Positions 4,706-6,032 of a stretch of 6,032 nucleotides of DNA are shown one piece after another (within the stretch, counting starts at the first letter, position 1; every line of letters starts with the position of its first letter). A program made the translations under genes and the position numbers. Location: NCBI GenBank assembly GCA_020445245.1, contig JAGRHB010000126.1:1-6032 (forward strand). Direction: 5' to 3'. The notes under the pieces were generated by a model, which saw only the letters and a list, made by a program, of their open reading frames with translations, ran no database searches and had not been told where the DNA came from. This stretch comes from Gammaproteobacteria bacterium. Lineage in GTDB: Bacteria > Pseudomonadota > Gammaproteobacteria > Chromatiales > Sedimenticolaceae.

Positions 4706-6032
4706 GCGACGGCTCCCGCGGCACTGCCGTCGAGCTCACGCGCGCGGCGAGCCAGTGAGCGATAGCGTCGATCCGTGGCCGCCAGTCCACCACCGATTGC
4801 CATCAGCAGGCCGCCGAGCCACAGCCAGCGTACGAAGGGCTTGTGATAGATACGCAGGCTCCAGGCACCGTTGCCCAGGTCCTCGCCCAGGGCGACAAAC
4901 AGGTCGCGTGTCAGCCCGGCATCGATCGCGGCCTCGGTCATCGGCATCGTTTGCACCAGGTAGATGCGTTTTTCCGGGTGCATCTCGGCAATCTTCATGC
5001 CGTCCTTGCTGGCCACCAGGTTGCCGCGATACGCAGTGTAGTTCGGCCCCTTCGTGGCCTCGACGCTGATGAACTCGAATGCGTGACCACCCATTTCATA
5101 GGTCTCCCCAGGGGCCAGCCGCACGTCTTTCTCGCTGGAGTAGATCGACGTCAGCGTGACCCCGACGATAAACACCGCGATCCCGAGGTGGCCGAGCACC
5201 ATGCCCCAGAATCCGCGCGGGATACTGCGCCAGTTGCTGTGCGGCCCGAGGCGCTCGCGGATCACCACCACTGTCGATGCCGTCACCCAGATGGCGAGAA
5301 CCATGCCAAACGCCGCCTGCCACACAAATTGCGGCGTCAGCAGGATCGGGTAGGCAATGCCCAGCGCCAGCGCGATCGCAGCGGCGATGCGCAGCCTCGG
5401 CCAGAGGCGCTCGAAACTGTCGCGTTTCCAGCGCGCCAGCGCGCCGATGCCGACCAGCACCGCGAGCGGCGCGGTCAGCGGGATGAAGACGCTGTTGAAG
5501 TACGGCGGGCCCACCGAGATCTTGCCGAGATTGAGGGCGTCGACTGCCAGCGGATACAGGGTGCCAAGCAGGATGCTGGCGGCCGCGACGACCAGGAACA
5601 CGTTGTTGAGCAACAGGCCGGTCTCGCGCGACAGCAGGTCGAAGCGCACCGAGCTGCGGATCTGGTTGGCACGCAAGGCGTACAGTGCCAGCGATGAGCC
5701 GACCACGGCCATCAGGAACAGCAGGATGAACACACCACGCTCAGGGTCCGAGGCGAAGGCGTGCACCGATGTCAGGACGCCGGAACGCACCAGGAAGGTG
5801 CCGAGCAGGCTCAGGGAGAACGCGAAGATCGCCAGCAGCACCGTCCAGGCCTTGAATGCGCCGCGTTTCTCGGTGACGGCCAGCGAATGCATCAGCGCGG
5901 TGCCGACCAGCCAGGGCATGAACGATGCGTTCTCGACGGGGTCCCAGAACCACCAGCCGCCCCAGCCGAGTTCGTAGTACGCCCACCAGCTGCCCAGGGT
6001 GATCCCCAGCGTCAGGCACAGCCATGCCATAT
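4702..6032 (-). CDS. ccmF: Haem lyase subunit CcmF, C-terminal two-thirds (cut by right edge)
   Basis: This is CcmF, the polytopic inner-membrane haem lyase core that attaches haem from holo-CcmE to apocytochrome c. About 443 residues are present and the N-terminus lies beyond the window. The Met encoded at 6028-6030 is internal, not the true start. The haem-handling WWD motif is intact (ELGWGGWWFWDPVENASFMPWL). Numbering from that Met, His48 in TALMHSL and His90 in LTSVHAF are 42 residues apart, the spacing of E. coli His261 and His303. His281 in VLGHLGIAVF is the likely counterpart of His491. A large periplasmic domain follows (about 296-390, SSEKDVRLAPGETYEMGG onward), then a last membrane segment (LWLGGLLMAIGGGLAA) and a basic tail. 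The stop overlaps the ccmG start. Confidence 0.97.
   Translation of the reverse strand, partial: MAWLCLTLGITLGSWWAYYELGWGGWWFWDPVENASFMPWLVGTALMHSLAVTEKRGAFKAWTVLLAIFAFSLSLLGTFLVRSGVLTSVHAFASDPERGVFILLFLMAVVGSSLALYALRANQIRSSVRFDLLSRETGLLLNNVFLVVAAASILLGTLYPLAVDALNLGKISVGPPYFNSVFIPLTAPLAVLVGIGALARWKRDSFERLWPRLRIAAAIALALGIAYPILLTPQFVWQAAFGMVLAIWVTASTVVVIRERLGPHSNWRSIPRGFWGMVLGHLGIAVFIVGVTLTSIYSSEKDVRLAPGETYEMGGHAFEFISVEATKGPNYTAYRGNLVASKDGMKIAEMHPEKRIYLVQTMPMTEAAIDAGLTRDLFVALGEDLGNGAWSLRIYHKPFVRWLWLGGLLMAIGGGLAATDRRYRSLARRARELDGSAAGAVA

Noticed and set aside
4843..5697. Plus-strand open frame of 284 codons opposite ccmF
   Set aside because: It is antisense to the WWD-containing ccmF frame and has no motif; it reflects the high GC content at third codon positions.

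Overview
The window is GC-rich bacterial DNA with densely packed genes. The best-supported content is the 3' half of a System I cytochrome c maturation operon on the minus strand: ccmF (cut by the right edge), ccmG, ccmH and ccmI. CcmH and CcmI are separate proteins here, as in Pseudomonas, and not fused as in E. coli. Together with a DsrC/TusE-family protein, this suggests a free-living gammaproteobacterium, possibly a sulfur-metabolising one. That assignment is inferred from gene content only.

Layout from left to right. Bases 1-261 (minus) hold the N-terminal part of an unrecognised protein that leaves the window on the left. Bases 408-758 (minus) encode a small DUF488 protein. A tRNA-Arg(CCG) gene with encoded CCA (793-869, minus) lies 34 bases upstream of it, with a plausible promoter just before the tRNA. 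Bases 982-1695 (minus) encode a NicO/UreH-like nickel or cobalt transporter with a histidine-rich cytoplasmic loop. A 292-base divergent intergenic region follows. On its plus side is a short DsrC/TusE-like gene (1988-2335). This gene converges on the ccm operon, whose last gene, ccmI, ends at 2401. From 2401 to the right edge everything is ccm.

The ccm genes are linked by three ATGA stop/start overlaps (ccmF-ccmG, ccmG-ccmH, ccmH-ccmI), which points to one transcript with coupled translation. In the known pathway, CcmG and CcmH keep the haem-binding CXXC cysteines of apocytochrome c reduced. CcmI holds the apocytochrome and CcmF carries out haem ligation. The motifs expected for these roles are visible in all four proteins.

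The least ordinary part is 1690-2335. The DsrC-like protein keeps the family fold signature but has lost both C-terminal redox cysteines, so it is unlikely to be a normal sulfur carrier. Both divergent genes also have leaders with nested inverted repeats close to their ribosome binding sites. The leader of the transporter gene can form an 18-bp imperfect hairpin that buries both its Shine-Dalgarno sequence and the start codon.
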